From Plakobranchus ocellatus (taxonomy: Eukaryota > Mollusca > Gastropoda > Plakobranchidae), in the NCBI GenBank assembly GCA_019648995.1, contig BLXT01003731.1:466786-504435 (forward strand): a stretch of DNA of 37,650 bases, written 5' to 3'. Below the pieces are notes generated by a model, which was not told the origin of the DNA, searched no databases, and saw only the letters and a program-made list of their open reading frames with translations. Shown in pieces: positions 1 through 11,560 of this stretch. The translations under genes were made by a program, and so were the position numbers. Each line of letters begins with the position of its first letter. Positions within the stretch are counted from its first letter, which is position 1.

Positions 1-23
1 CCCCCCCCCCCCCCCCCCCCCCC
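1..23. repeat. Poly-C run at the window edge
   Basis: There are twenty-three consecutive C residues at the very start. Long G/C homopolymers of this kind often mark an assembly or sequencing limit. A similar poly-G run flanks the undetermined bases near 3.05 kb. Confidence 0.9.
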
Positions 24-846
24 TCCTTTTCTCCCTCCTATCTCTCTTTTCATCTTCTTTAACTTTCATCAACCTTTTTTTAAACTATACAATACCCATC
101 TATTAAGACCGTGAGAGCAAGTTCAATAAATAGTTTTAAAATAGTTGCACCATTTATTTGCTAAAACAAAGGTTGACTGTATATTACAATAATTTGAATA
201 AGTAGGTGAATCATTACATTTATCAACTTTGTGCGATTGCCCTTACACAGTTACTCTTATTTATCCTTTTCTATTGCTATTTCGTCACTGTTACAAACGT
301 ATTATTTTCAATGCTTAAAATGTGTTTCAATGATGAAACGCCGGCAAGCATCGATTGCAAAGAGTGAGCACCTGTTGTTGAGGCCTGCGTACCATAAAGG
401 CACAGAGCGTGAAACTGTCACTGCAGATAAGTGACACGCTGGCTCTGTTGATCCACAAGGGATGTTGCAAGTTATACTGATACCATACACTTCAGTGTGT
501 TATTATTATGTCGGTATGCTGGCAATAATTAGCTACAATGCAGAATTACCCACGCGATACACTATTCAACAAAGCGGCGACATTGTCGTTTTTACATTGC
601 AAAACCCTCTAAAATATTTTTTGTTTTTTTAAATGTAGGAATTCGGCTCTTTAATACATCCATATTTTTAAAAATTAATCTTGTCATTTCTCTAACAAAT
701 GCAGATAATACTCAACGCCCTATAACTACAAACTTCAGTATTTCAAATGCTAAAAAAAACGTTGCCTTCTAAGTAAAAAAAAAAAAAATCATAAACGCAT
801 GAAAATTGTCGGGTGGGTAGATGATTAAGTAACTCTTAAGATGACT

Positions 847-970
847 GCAAGCGGTTCTTCCTTACTTCATTTCAAGTAGTATTTTTCAAAGATGACAAGA
901 ATTAGCTGGCAAGTGGTTCTTCCTTATTTCATTTCAAATAGTTTTTTTCAAAGATGACAAAAATTAGCTG
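847..970. repeat. 62-bp tandem duplication (two copies)
   Basis: Two adjacent copies (847-908 and 909-970) share a core beginning GCAAG(C/T)GGTTCTTCCTTA and ending AAAGATGACAA(G/A)AATTAGCTG. They differ at only a few positions, so the duplication is fairly recent. No coding potential is visible. Confidence 0.85.
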
Positions 971-2007
971 CTATTTTATGAACCTTAAAACTTTTTCAAT
1001 TCAGGAATTTGACACCATTCCCCGTTCCCCGACAATCTATCAATTATAAGCACCTTTGAGGATACCACAAAGTGTAACCCAGAAGCAAAATAAAATAAAT
1101 ACATAAATAAATAATACTGTATCTTCTAAAAATCTTATCTGAAGAGATATCATCACTATCGTGTTACAATTATCAAGATTTGAAAATTAATGCGTACACA
1201 ATTTTTCCGTTTTTGAAGGATTATCCTGCACATTTCAACAAAAATAAACTAAGGCTTTGAGAAACCTATGCGAATTCAGTAGACGATTTCTATGGATGAG
1301 AAGTGAATCCGAAATTGAGAGACAAAACTATGAATACATATTATAAAAGTCAAAGCTCAGGGGTATTCTGATCATATTTCAATAAAAACAGTGCCTTTAC
1401 TGGACAAAATGGAGGGAAGATTCAATGCTACATAGCTGATGAGTAAATGAATTGAGCTATTCAGCTAAATCAGAAACATCTATGCTCTAAACAAATGAAA
1501 AAATATCAGTAAAATGAGTTTAATAATGGCAACTAGAAGAACCTCAGATTCAACAAAAAACGAAATTAAAACAAAAATAAATCATAATAATAATAAATAA
1601 ATGAATAATAAGACGCTCTGCTGGATGTGGCTGGCCCACGATAACTCATAAAGGAATAAAAAGTGACATAATTCACTTTCAGAACACCTACTTCATCAAC
1701 AGAGATTTGAAAATATTTATTTGTGAAACACAGGCAAAAGAGGCATTTAAAAGAAAAGAAAAAATTGACAGAACTATAGCTGGTAAGACACCTCAACTTG
1801 ATAGCGGTGATATAAGTTTAAAATCATAAAAATTAGTGGGCAAAGCTTGGTTGCCCATGCGTCAAGATAGATGTTTAAGGGAAAGCATGAGAAAAAGACA
1901 CAAAAAATTGTGCAGTAGAACTTTATACATCTTTCTACAGTTTGACAAATTTATAGAACTGCCTCAGAAACATGTTTCTCTTGATTATGCAGGGATAATT
2001 TCAGCTT

Positions 2008-2290
2008 TAGGGGGAGCGGTGGCTCATACTGGCTCCAAGCCAGAGGTCCGTGGTTCGAATCCCAGTCCGAGCCAAACCAATTTATAATTGCTCCTCTGTG
2101 TCCACCCAGCACTTAATGGGTAGCTAGGTCTCTTAAGGCCCGGCGAAAACAAAGGCGGCGAGGAAATCAATGGCAAACTAGCTCATAATGCCGTATGCCA
2201 AGAACAATCAGGACCCTTCTCTTGGTTCTCGATGCTTGAACTAAGCGTGGGACCCACTTTACTGGTTTCAGCTTCATGATTAGATTAGAG
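2008..2290 (+). mobile_element. tRNA-derived SINE, copy 1
   Basis: The 5' part contains an RNA polymerase III B box, GGTTCGAATCC, at 2052-2062, and an A-box-like TGGCTCATACTGGC at 2020-2033. The A-to-B distance is shorter than in an intact tRNA. The unrelated body contains TGTCCACCCAGCACTTAATG and CTCATAATGCCGTATGCC. A diverged second copy at 32.2-32.5 kb shares the same blocks in the same order, which shows that this is a dispersed family. The 3' boundary is approximate. I do not recognise a named family. Confidence 0.8.
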
Positions 2291-2429
2291 TCATCTCAAG
2301 GCAAATTTGTTTAGATAACTATTTTCATCGCTGTATAAAATTCTCTTACATCCTAGATGGGAACCAGCAGAGAATTTACAAGTAGCAAAGATAATATTAA
2401 CTTGAACTGCCTTGCAAAATTTATATATA

Positions 2430-2445
2430 TGAGAGGGAGAGAGGA

Positions 2446-2476
<31 letters not shown>

Positions 2477-2497
2477 TATAAAAAGACAGATATATAA

Positions 2498-2528
<31 letters not shown>

Positions 2529-2695
2529 TAAAAAGAAAGATATATAAGGAAAGAGAGAGAGAGAGATAAAAGAGAGATATATAAGGAGAGAGAGACAGGG
2601 AGAGATATAGATAGAAAGAGATGTATAAAATAGAGAGAGAGCGTGAATGAAAGAGTAAATAATTGAGAGAAAGAGAAAGAGAAGAGGGGGTATGG
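2430..2695. repeat. GA-rich low-complexity block with a longer repeated module
   Basis: Runs of (GA)n alternate with AT-rich spacers such as GATATATAAGGAAAGAGA, which recurs at about 60-bp spacing with decay towards the right. Apparent long open frames here are only translations of the repeat, poly-Ser/Leu on the minus strand, and are not genes. Confidence 0.9.
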
Positions 2696-3053
2696 GAAAA
2701 AACAATACTGGCTAAAACTGACTATAGTACTAGCACATTAAAAAAGAAACGGGCAGTATGTAACAAACATATAGGGTGAGCACAAAAATTTTTAATTTAA
2801 TTTTTTTGGGGGGTTGCTGAATAAACTGAACAAAGCTTTACATTATGATCTAATGAAACCTTCACACAATAACTGTACATAATTTTTATGAGTCATTACG
2901 TAGCATTATCACTAGTTTTGATGGTTTGCACTAACATAAAAAAAAAGAACTTTAAGCTCACTTCTGACAAATTTTAGTTCCCATTGTAATGAAAAGTAAT
3001 TTTCCAGATAATTAGGTGAACACAAAAGAGTTTGCGTACAGGGAAAGGGGAAA

Positions 3054-3072
3054 NNNGGGGGGGGGGGGGGGG
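3054..3072. other. Undetermined bases next to a poly-G run
   Basis: There are three N at 3054-3056, followed immediately by sixteen G. This is probably a sequencing or assembly artefact and its true length is uncertain. Confidence 0.9.
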
Positions 3073-3111
3073 TATGGGTATAAAAAAGAGCGAGAAGGTG
3101 GGAAGAACGAG

Positions 3112-3137
3112 CAAGAGAGAGAGAGAGAGAGAGAGAG
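3112..3137. repeat. GA microsatellite
   Basis: An uninterrupted GA dinucleotide tract lies just right of the poly-G/N patch. Purine-rich irregular repeats continue to about 3310. Confidence 0.85.
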
Positions 3138-3609
3138 CAGTTGGTTTATGTGCATGTGGCAGAAAGGTCCTTGCAAATCTCAAAATCTCAAGGGGATTGC
3201 TAGCCACTGTGCCTCAAAGGGAGAGAGGAATAGATAGAGAGACAGAGAAAGAGAGCAGAAGGGAAGGAGAGTTTAAGAAAAAAAATAGAGAAGTTAGGGT
3301 AAGAGAGGAAGAGCGAAACATTACAATTAATCAAGCAGGAGCCATGGGTCATTTTAATCAGTTTGGAACGGAGCCGTCTTTAATGATCTTAGTCTTTAGT
3401 AGCCGTCGGGCTGAGTATCTGCGATGAAACATAAAACGCGACGGAAGGTGCCTGCAGATTTTATGCTGAGTTGTGCAAACTTCAGCAATTTAATGAATAA
3501 CTGGAAGGGACAAGATTGGTGAAGAAAAATAGGTCAAGGTGACAGCAGTTATACAGAAAGGAGAGAGAGTGAGAAAGAAGATCTGAAGATGGTAGAAATG
3601 GGAATTGAG

Positions 3610-3611
<2 letters not shown>

Positions 3612-3647
<36 letters not shown>

Positions 3648-3651
3648 TGGG

Positions 3652-3683
<32 letters not shown>

Positions 3684-3718
3684 GTGTGTGTGTGTATAAT
3701 GATATATATATATATATA

Positions 3719-3762
<44 letters not shown>
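3612..3762. repeat. Compound microsatellite GA-TA-TG-TA-GA
   Basis: A GA tract (about 3612-3642) is followed by a TA tract (3652-3675), a TG stretch (about 3683-3695), another TA tract (about 3702-3718), and a second GA tract (3721-3761). The whole block lies in intron about 40 bp past the donor of the SMP-like exon. Confidence 0.9.
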
Positions 3763-3765
<3 letters not shown>

Positions 3766-3802
3766 AAAAATTCCTGCTATACACGAGGAGTCAAACACTT
3801 AC

Positions 3803-4185
3803 CATCTATTGAGCATGAAGTTAAACCATTCTGCCGTCTCATCTTGCCTGAAGGCCCGTTTCCGATAGAGGATGGCCTCCTGGTAGTTCAGGTGCTGCGC
3901 AATGATGCGGCCTATCTTAGCCTTCCACACAGCAAACAGGCCAGCGATAGAGAGGAAAACCCAGAGGAAGGAGCAGCCTAGAGTGCCCAGTAACCATGCC
4001 ATCGCCACGGCGGCTGACACCAGGAGATACATGCTTATGAAGCTGGTCACTGCTCGCCGAGACTCGTCCATGGCGCGCCGACGGGACTCCTCCTGGCCAG
4101 CGGACGCCGCGCCAGTGGACGCCGCAGAAGCTGCCGCCGCCATATAACCTGCTGCTGAAAATGAGCCCCCTCGCGGATGGATCGC
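3803..4185 (-). CDS. Coding exon 2 of an SMP/extended-synaptotagmin-like membrane protein
   Basis: This exon encodes residues 37-163 of the predicted protein. It is bounded on the minus strand by an acceptor (pyrimidine tract then AACAG, AG at 4187-4186) and a good donor (GATG|GTAAGT, GT at 3802-3801) that splits a Trp codon. The frame has no stop from the acceptor onward, so the Met codon at 4143 is internal. An Ala/Ser-rich stretch (about 51-68) and an Arg-rich segment precede a long hydrophobic hairpin (about 81-123). A basic cytosolic segment follows, ending with the DETAEWFNFMLNRW motif (about 151-163 plus the split Trp). Extended synaptotagmins and related SMP proteins have an ER membrane hairpin followed by a similar AEWLN...W motif at the start of the SMP domain. 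I infer an ER-anchored lipid-transfer or tethering protein. The SMP core and any C2 domains lie outside the window, so the exact subfamily is open. Confidence 0.72.
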
Positions 4186-6140
4186 CTGTTGGGGAATTAA
4201 AAAAAAAGATGAGTTTGGATTAAAATGGGGTGTGATTTACATCGACGTTTGAGAAGAACACTCCTGTATAGATCGATTTTTTCAAAAGATGCTTTTTGGC
4301 AGATTTCAGTATAATTCATTTTGCAAAAAAATGGTAACTGTCGCTTGATGTACAAAAAAAAAAAAAAAAAATACAACAATCCAACACATGCATCTAAAAG
4401 AATTGCATAATTATACGCTCCAGTAAATAAATATACAGAACATCTGCCTATTTATGCGCTTTTTTTACTGCGCGCAACACTCCTGTAAATGGAAGCCTTT
4501 GAGTTTGGAGAATTCCGTAAAAATTGCCATAAATATCGTTTTACCGACATTGGCATTGATCACTTTTACAGTGGAGAAAAAACTTGATAACAGAGGCAAT
4601 CCTTTTCTCTTCCGCGAGTTAGCCTGTTTACAAGGCTTTGATATCTGGTGCAAAGTAGGCCTACTCGTACGGGCGCTTCATGCATTTAGGCTTTTCTTAT
4701 ATTTCTCTTGTTATCGAGTCAACAGGGCTGTGATTGTGTCGGTATTCAATTTTAGTATCAAAAAGCCCACATAACACAACAACGCTTCATTAAAATTACA
4801 AACACAGCGTTATCTACATCCATTTTTAATTAATTCATTAAAAAAAAAAAAACGTTCATTTCTTTATTTCATAGCAGTTGCATATCATCTACTCAAAAAG
4901 CACTTGCGTCAACACCAATGTGAGTTTGAATAATAATACAAGTATTTAGTCCGCAAAATGTATTTGGAAAGCAAAACATGTTCTATACTCCGGTATGCAT
5001 TATAATAAATTGGATTTCGTTAATATATTGTATACAACGGGTTTAAGTCAGCAATTTACAAACTTAAAATATAAATCGTTTATTATCAGTTATTGTTTTG
5101 TTTATCGATAAAACTAGAAAAAAAGCAGTGTGTTCAGAATGTGGCGACGATTAATTTTTTTTTTCTCCCTTGCACAGCTTGAGACAGAGAGTACGGAGCT
5201 CGCAACACATTTATGTGGAGCAAATGCATCAATAAATCAAGCTGATTAAAAAGACCAAAACATAAAAAAGATACGCATGCTACTTAAGCCCCACATATTA
5301 TTTACTGTGTATGCCAGCATTCCATCTAAGCAAAATGGTGATGCTGAAAAAAATGAAAGCATCTTCATGTGCGATATTTGCAGTATGTTTTATATTGAAA
5401 GTGACAAAACAGAGATAATTGCAAATTTGGACCGACAGTTCAAATTAGAAATCTAGTCAACCGCTAGTCAGATCAATGCACCCTTCAGTTAAATGATCGT
5501 TTATATGTTTTGCTAGTACATCGGTATACTATACGTTACATCGCCTAAACACAAGCTTTGAAATCGGAAGTGATTGCATGATACCCACTGATAAAAGAGA
5601 GTCGATAGGAGGTCGTACCTTTCTTTGTGTAAGAATGAAAGTGGAAAATGAGGCAGGAGAAGGGGGAGAGGGAGATATGAGGAGGAAAGTAGCACTTGGC
5701 ACAAAAGTTTCAAAGTTTTTGTTGTTGTTGTTGTTTTTTAGAACAACACCGGTCATACCATTACAAGATCGTTGTAACCATGTTTTGGTTTGCAATGCCA
5801 AGCCATGCGGTTCGGGTAAAAAAAAAAAATAGAGCATCAATTTCTGTAAGTCGGATACACAGCAAACGAAAAATAAATGATTTTGTTCATTCTGTAATCG
5901 CTGTAGAAGGACATCCCCACTACACAACCAAGCGAAGGGGGCAGCAGTCAGTGGGGCTCGACGCAAGATGTCTTTTTCTACCTCAAAAAAATGGCAAATA
6001 AGCTGGAAAAACCTAATACTGATGAAAGAAGTGATGAGAGAGTTGTCTGGTCAAAGGTTTAAGCAATCACTTTCAACCAAGAGAACAAAATAATTATGCT
6101 ATGACTGCACATTACAGCCCTGTTTGCTGCAGAGTGGATC

Positions 6141-6200
6141 TGATGTGCCTAACCTGACGCAAAAAGAAAAGAGCGTGTCTAATCTGACGCAAAACAAAAC
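6141..6200. repeat. Short 30-bp tandem duplication
   Basis: The sequences AACCTGACGCAAAAAGAAAA and AATCTGACGCAAAACAAAAC recur at 30-bp spacing (6151 and 6181), with similar left flanks. It is a minor local duplication inside the intron. Confidence 0.6.
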
Positions 6201-9151
6201 AAAACCTGATCATAAAAAACATATCGTTAATCTGTTAGTTCTTTGAAAGTAATTTTAACAAGATTCTGAGTAACTGCACAGACACGCACACACAAAGAAA
6301 GATCGCAATCCTTTTTTTTTTTTTTTCACATGGGCAAGGCCATTCTTTCGTTTGCATGAGATTCTTTCTGTTGCTTAAGAGTTTGTCAAGGTTCAAATGG
6401 GATGGTTTATATGAGAAGCATAATACATAACATGTTATTCCTTGATATTCGTTTTGATTATTGGTGTCGAACATTTTTTATTTCGGTACTGGGTAGGCCT
6501 AGAAGCCTGATTTTTTGTATGATAATTATGAAAATTGAAAAAAAAAAAAAAATACGGATAATTTTTTCGCATGGTAAGTTGGATGGTTAGGAGTCGATGT
6601 TTGTTAAAACTTTTATTTCATATTTTTATTGATCAGTAAGATCATCAACAATTTTTTTTTTTTTAATACATTTTTAAGGTTGATTACATGCTACAAAACC
6701 CATAACTTACTTTTCATTGATGTTTGTTTCATATTATTGATATTGAAGTTTTGTGTCCATCTGTACATTTTAATGTAATTTGTCTGCATTACTCCGCCTA
6801 ATACTTTTGTTATCCCGTTTCAATTTGTAACATTCCTGTAGGTTATGACACACAATACTGTTTCTCTGAATTTCTCCCTAGTTTTATTGGTACATGCTCT
6901 GTGTGCGTATTGTACAGGATTGTTTATCTCAACACATAATATTTTTATAATTGTCTATCTGGTTTTGTGAATACATAGCATTTATGGCATTTTTGCCAAT
7001 CAGAACACATATTTATTGTGATCCATATTATACATGTATCTTAGTTTCAAGCCTTCGTCTAAAAACATTAAGAATTGGAGAAGTTTTTTTAATCTTCCTT
7101 AACATTTGCGAAATCTCTCTAACACTCACGTTACAGGAGTACTCTTCTCATACGTCGATATGGTCATGGATTGTCTGCGTGGCCACGTCGTTTGAATGTA
7201 TAAATGTAATGTTAAGTCAAATTTGGTTAACGGTTTGCACGAGCATTTGCATTTCACCGAAGTCTGATACACTCACACTTACGTGAGTCACATTTTTTCC
7301 CCCCTACAATGTATGCAAATACCAATACCTTGTCAAAGCATGGGGTAGGGTTTCAAATGAGACTCCATCCTCAATACGAGAGAAGCCCCGGTCAGGCGGA
7401 TATGGGTCCTGGGGCTCTAATTATTAGCGCTAACAGCAGGCTCGACGATCAGAGTACCCGGCGCATGTAACTTCAATCCTTTTTTGTCCATACACTACAT
7501 TATTAATAAACTTCCAACAGCCCTTAAAAATCATTGTGAATGAACAGACCAGTTGCATTCCGTTAAAATAGATAGAACAGTTCCTTTCATATTGACAGAA
7601 TCATCAAGCCAACATAATTATAAAGGTGGAAGCTAATATATAACTTGTGTATCTAAACAAGCAAATACGTGGGGGCAAACAAGAAACAATTTTCTTTTTT
7701 TTTTAATTGTGTCACGTAATTTTGCTTTTCGTACACTATGGTCTTAATAGGGAAAAGATAATCACATAAATCGAATAACAGATTAAAGCCTATCAAAGCT
7801 TTTCAGTCTAGCCTCATCATACATAAAAAAAGTGTACACATAGCACAACACTCTTGTTTTCCCTAAATGCGCCGGTTCGCGACACATGGCTGAAGCATGA
7901 AGCACACCGGCAGCTTCACAGTTGATAACTAAGGTTTAAAAAAAAAAAAAAAAAAAAACACGTCCTTTTTTTAAATTAAAGAATAGTAAAGCCTAAGTTC
8001 TCCAGTCCAGGCTGTGCAAAGATCTAGCTAGACTTAGATGCTAGAGCATAAGTTAGCAAGCCCAAGAAGTCAACGACCGTACTGGCATAGAAAAGAATGA
8101 AGCATGTCATGTGGCATGGGGATGCAGCCTGGGCATAACTTCACAGAATTCCGAAGTGGCATTGCCGGCACAGCTTTCTGTTTTTTGATAATTATAATCA
8201 TGCATGTGTATAAACTACACTAGGCCTGGTTAACGAACATTATAAAAAACGTCAGTTTAAAATGATCTAAATTGTTTTATGACAGCTTGTCCTGGTTGTT
8301 TCGGCTTTCAGATGTGGCTATAAGTGTAAATGTTAATGAGCTAAATCAAGTTTTAGTTAAAATGCGGGGCCGAAGCAAAGACATCGATACCTTCAACCCC
8401 CCCTCCCTTTCCAAAAAAAAAAATAAACAAAAAAAAAAAACTACTCACACACCACACCACACACAAAAGCAAAAAAACTGACCAAACAAACAAAGGCAGA
8501 ACAGTTATTGTAGTAGAACTAATCTAAAATATTGTAAGAATCTCTAATACATTTTATCAATCATTGGAAACAATATTTCATTGTTTTCAGTACTAGGGGT
8601 ATTTTCTCACTGCATAGCTTTACCTAAGATTTCAATCTAGAGATTACATCTGAGTTCTTCCATGCATGCAGTTGTGTAATTTGGTGAGCTAAGTCTAACA
8701 GGAATGGCATGGTTGGTAAGGATATCGCTTAAAAGAGAAAAAAATTATGTTTGAAAAAACAAAAGAGGAAGTAGTGGCAATTGACAATATAAGTTAATGT
8801 AGTTTTATGACCCTATCTGTATCAATTACCGGGTGTTGAAGCTATAGAAATGGACAACTGAGAAAATGAGTGGATTTTAAGCGTCCGCAATGAAATAAAA
8901 TTGATTGCTATGATCTTGGGGAAAAAAGTACACCAAAGCAAAAAAAATATACATATGTACAATGTAGTTTAAAGATAGAAACGAAATGAGTATCGAGGTC
9001 ACGTCACTCTTAGATGCTTGGTTACTTCATTAGTGTAATTTTCTGTGACAATGTGTCTCGTATAGTTCTTGTATAATACTCACTTCCAAACACGATATCT
9101 AAAAGCGATAGTGCTGGAGTGGATGAATTGTTATACTTATTCCCCCCCGCC

Positions 9152-9202
9152 CACACACACACAGACGTTCTGCCTGTGTGTGTGTGTGTGTGTGTGTGTG
9201 TG
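9152..9202. repeat. CA/TG inverted microsatellite hairpin
   Basis: A CA tract ending in CAG (9152-9164) faces a CTG-starting TG tract (9174-9202) across a 9-base spacer. The arms are perfect complements over at least 12 bases, so this DNA can form a stem-loop or cruciform. A C-run precedes it. Confidence 0.85.
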
Positions 9203-10309
9203 AACATATAGTGCGAAATCTACAAATTGAGCTCAGAATTTATAGCTGTCGTCAGGCCACGGCGTATGAAAGAAAGAGGACAATTATAGAGCAGAAAAAA
9301 GCAACAAATATTTAATGTGCATAGCAGGGTCTATGCTTTTAACCGTCAGTTTACTAATATAGTGATGAATGTAAACAATTTTCTGGTGCATAGAGAATAT
9401 AAAACATGGAGTTAAGTGATAACTTTCTTTTCCACAATCTCAGGCCACGGAAAATAAAAAGATCTTGAAAAAAACGCGTGGATATAAAAAAATAAAGAAC
9501 AAGGGAACAATTGTACATCACAGTCAACAATATTTAAAACTAGACATTTAAGTGCAACATTACACATTATATTTACTACGCATGGCCAAAAAAAGAAATA
9601 ATAAAAAAAAAACACTTCTCAGATTTCGGAACATTGATCACAAGACCCACTTAACTGCACAACATGTTACACAGGAAACCAATGACAAAAACACTACGAT
9701 ATCGTTGTGTTACATTGGAGAGGATGTCTGAAAGTAGAATATTGTTTTGTTTTCATGTGCTCATCTTAACGTCACCGAGGCTCGTGATCTTCTAATTGTG
9801 CTCTGATCATTTTGGTCTCATTCAAAGACATGCTAGTTTTCAATGAATTTTCTGGTCATCGGCCAGCTGACAAAAAAATAATACAACTTTAAAAACGAAT
9901 TTATTATTTCACTTGGGACCAAACAAACGAGTCGACGAGCGCCCCGATCAAATGTAGTCGCGATAAGGCCTACAGTTTACAGATATTGACTGAACCCCAC
10001 AATGGGATTGAGATTGAGATTTAGAAGGACGAACACGAGTTATGCCTGTATGCTTTACCTTGCTAAGAGTCCACTTAAAAACTCCAGGACTTTTGTTATA
10101 AATCTGGGCTTTAGTTTTATCACCATTATATTGAAGCAACAAGTCCCAAAGACTAATGAATAGGTCAGGCTAAGTACTTTTTTCAGTCCCTTTTTCCCGT
10201 TCTAATGGTATCTATTTTAAATGGAAAAAGGTTTGGGGAAAAAAAGGATCATTATAACTGAAACTTCATTTTCCACAGTTTCTGGGTTTTGTGTATCTGT
10301 CTGCACGCC

Positions 10310-10473
10310 GCACATCATGGCTTGCTTAGTCGTCTAAATTTCATTTCGCTCCCATCTCGTACCTAATCTGACCGCCGCGTATTATAAAGGTATGTGTGAA
10401 TGAATAAGTAGCGTGAGTAAGAATCGAACCTGAAATACGGGGGAAAAAAGCTTCGCTATCTATCATTGGCGCA
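10310..10473 (-). mobile_element. tRNA-derived SINE on the minus strand
   Basis: On the minus strand an A-box-like TGCGCCAATGATAGATAGCG starts at 10473. A canonical B box, GGTTCGATTC, lies at 10430-10421, about 43 bases downstream, which is the spacing of a tRNA gene. The downstream body (CGCTACTTATTCATTCAC, then CCGCGGTCAGATT-like DNA) differs from that of the SINE at 2.0 kb, so this would be a second family. The end at about 10310 is a guess based on where GC content drops. Confidence 0.5.
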
Positions 10474-10837
10474 TATTGCCTACAGGTGGAGTTTTGTTGA
10501 ACCATAATCTAGCCAGATGATCTCACATTTCCCGACCCTTGCCAGACCAGGGCGTAGCTACTAAGCTAGTGAGCTAGATCGAACTAGCTGTTTCACTAGT
10601 CATTGTGCCTCCAACGTCCCAAATTACAATCAATATTCACAAATAACTAACACTAAAGAGAAAGCTTCTAAAAATTATAACAATCGCGGTAAAAAAAACT
10701 GAGGTGGGTTGAGGAACAGATGTACAAAATGTTGATGCAACGGTTAAATAATTTGCCTTCAATTCCGTTGGGTTTCGAACCACTACGCGCACATGGCTTA
10801 GAATGAGCAAAAAAAATTCAGATCATCAGTTATTATA

Positions 10838-10931
10838 CATACAGTAAGGGAAAAAATTCCAAATCTTACAATACTGTTCAATAACATACAGTAAGGGAAC
10901 AAACTCCAAATCTTACTATACTTTTCAATAA
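10838..10931. repeat. 47-bp tandem duplication
   Basis: The copies at 10838-10884 and 10885-10931 both begin CATACAGTAAGGGAA and both contain TCCAAATCTTAC. Only a few substitutions separate them. Confidence 0.85.
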
Positions 10932-11452
10932 CTTCATTGATATGACACTCAAAGGAAAACTAAAGACAGAATTAATCGTTAAGAATCGATGATAAGGTTT
11001 TTCACAAATATGTTTCATTATAATGCAACTCAAAGCTCGCCCATACATGAAACTTAAAAGCAAATTGTAAAGTTTCTACGCGTTTGTTATACGTCAAACA
11101 TATACAATTCTTACTTTCATTTCTTATATTTCATTCACAGGTAGCCATTTTATTTTATCGAATAGCCATGGATTAGACAACAATGGACTTCTTTCTCACA
11201 AATTTTGAGCCTAGAATTATTTTGCATTTTCATACAGAATGTCAATAACTGGATAAAGATTTTGTTTAATCAAGTTTCAAAGAAGTCTCTGTTGTGTTTT
11301 TCGTTCCTCTCTCCCTACCATCTTTTCCGTTTCATAAAATAAAACATTGATTATTTAACCTTAACTATTATTCTTTTTCCTAAGCCCTTTCCTAATTCGC
11401 CATTTTAGAACAATCTTTCCCCAGATGGCTAGAATTATGATGAGAGGCTTAC

Positions 11453-11560
11453 CTGATCAATGGAAGTCTTGAGCCTATGGTTAAGTTTCTTGGCCACTAA
11501 AACAGTTGGCTTCAAACTGGACAACTGCGTCCTACGTTCCTGCCAGCTCATTCTGCTCAT
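11453..11560 (-). CDS. First coding exon of the SMP/extended-synaptotagmin-like gene
   Basis: On the minus strand an ATG (11560-11558) with G at -3 and an in-frame TGA three codons upstream opens a 36-codon frame. The frame ends at CAG|GTAAGC, a strong donor in phase 0. The exon at 4185-3803 opens in phase 0, so the join keeps frame. The peptide (MSRMSWQERRTQL..., ending LKTSIDQ) is polar and basic, as expected for a cytosolic N-terminus before a membrane hairpin. It has no signal peptide. A second Met at codon 4 is an alternative start. The exon is too short to identify alone. I call it from the donor, the upstream stop, the phase match and its position. It could instead be a chance open frame beside an unrelated donor-like site. 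Confidence 0.6.

Larger units (their letters stand above)
1..3802. other. Non-coding stretch, mostly intron of the minus-strand SMP-like gene
   Basis: This stretch lies downstream of the splice donor at 3802-3797 on the minus strand, so it should be intron of the SMP-like gene. I searched the minus strand for the next exon, which must begin with the G that completes a split Trp codon, and did not find a convincing one. It holds a poly-C run at 1-23, a 62-bp tandem duplication, one SINE copy and long GA-rich low-complexity DNA. A small GC-richer patch at about 330-470 is open on both strands but resembles no protein I recognise. Confidence 0.5.
4186..11452 (-). other. Intron 1 of the SMP-like gene (about 7.3 kb)
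   Basis: The intron is defined by the donor CAG|GTAAGC (GT at 11452-11451) and the acceptor AACAG (AG at 4187-4186). Both splice sites are phase 0. It contains poly-A/T runs (4353-4371, 7938-7956), a CA/TG hairpin near 9.17 kb, a minus-strand tRNA-like SINE near 10.4 kb and a 47-bp tandem duplication near 10.88 kb. A GC-richer patch at about 7340-7470 has no recognisable coding signal. I see no further exon in it. Confidence 0.6.

Noticed and set aside
308-490. A minus-strand frame in a less AT-rich patch, considered as the next exon of the SMP-like gene
   Set aside because: There is no acceptor in the right phase, and no SMP-like residues follow the expected Trp.
2008-2080. A genuine tRNA gene at the B box near 2052
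   Set aside because: The A-to-B spacing is too short for a tRNA, and the same body occurs in a second copy, so it is a SINE.
2421-2705. A 94-codon minus-strand frame rich in Ser and Leu
   Set aside because: It is a translation of the GA/TC repeat block and has no coding signal.
3482-3784. A 100-codon minus-strand frame
   Set aside because: Most of it is microsatellite translation (Ser-Leu and Tyr-Ile runs). It lies in the intron just past the SMP-like exon donor.
10740-10800. A B-box-like GGTTCGAAACC on the minus strand near 10775
   Set aside because: No A box lies at tRNA spacing and no repeated body is seen.
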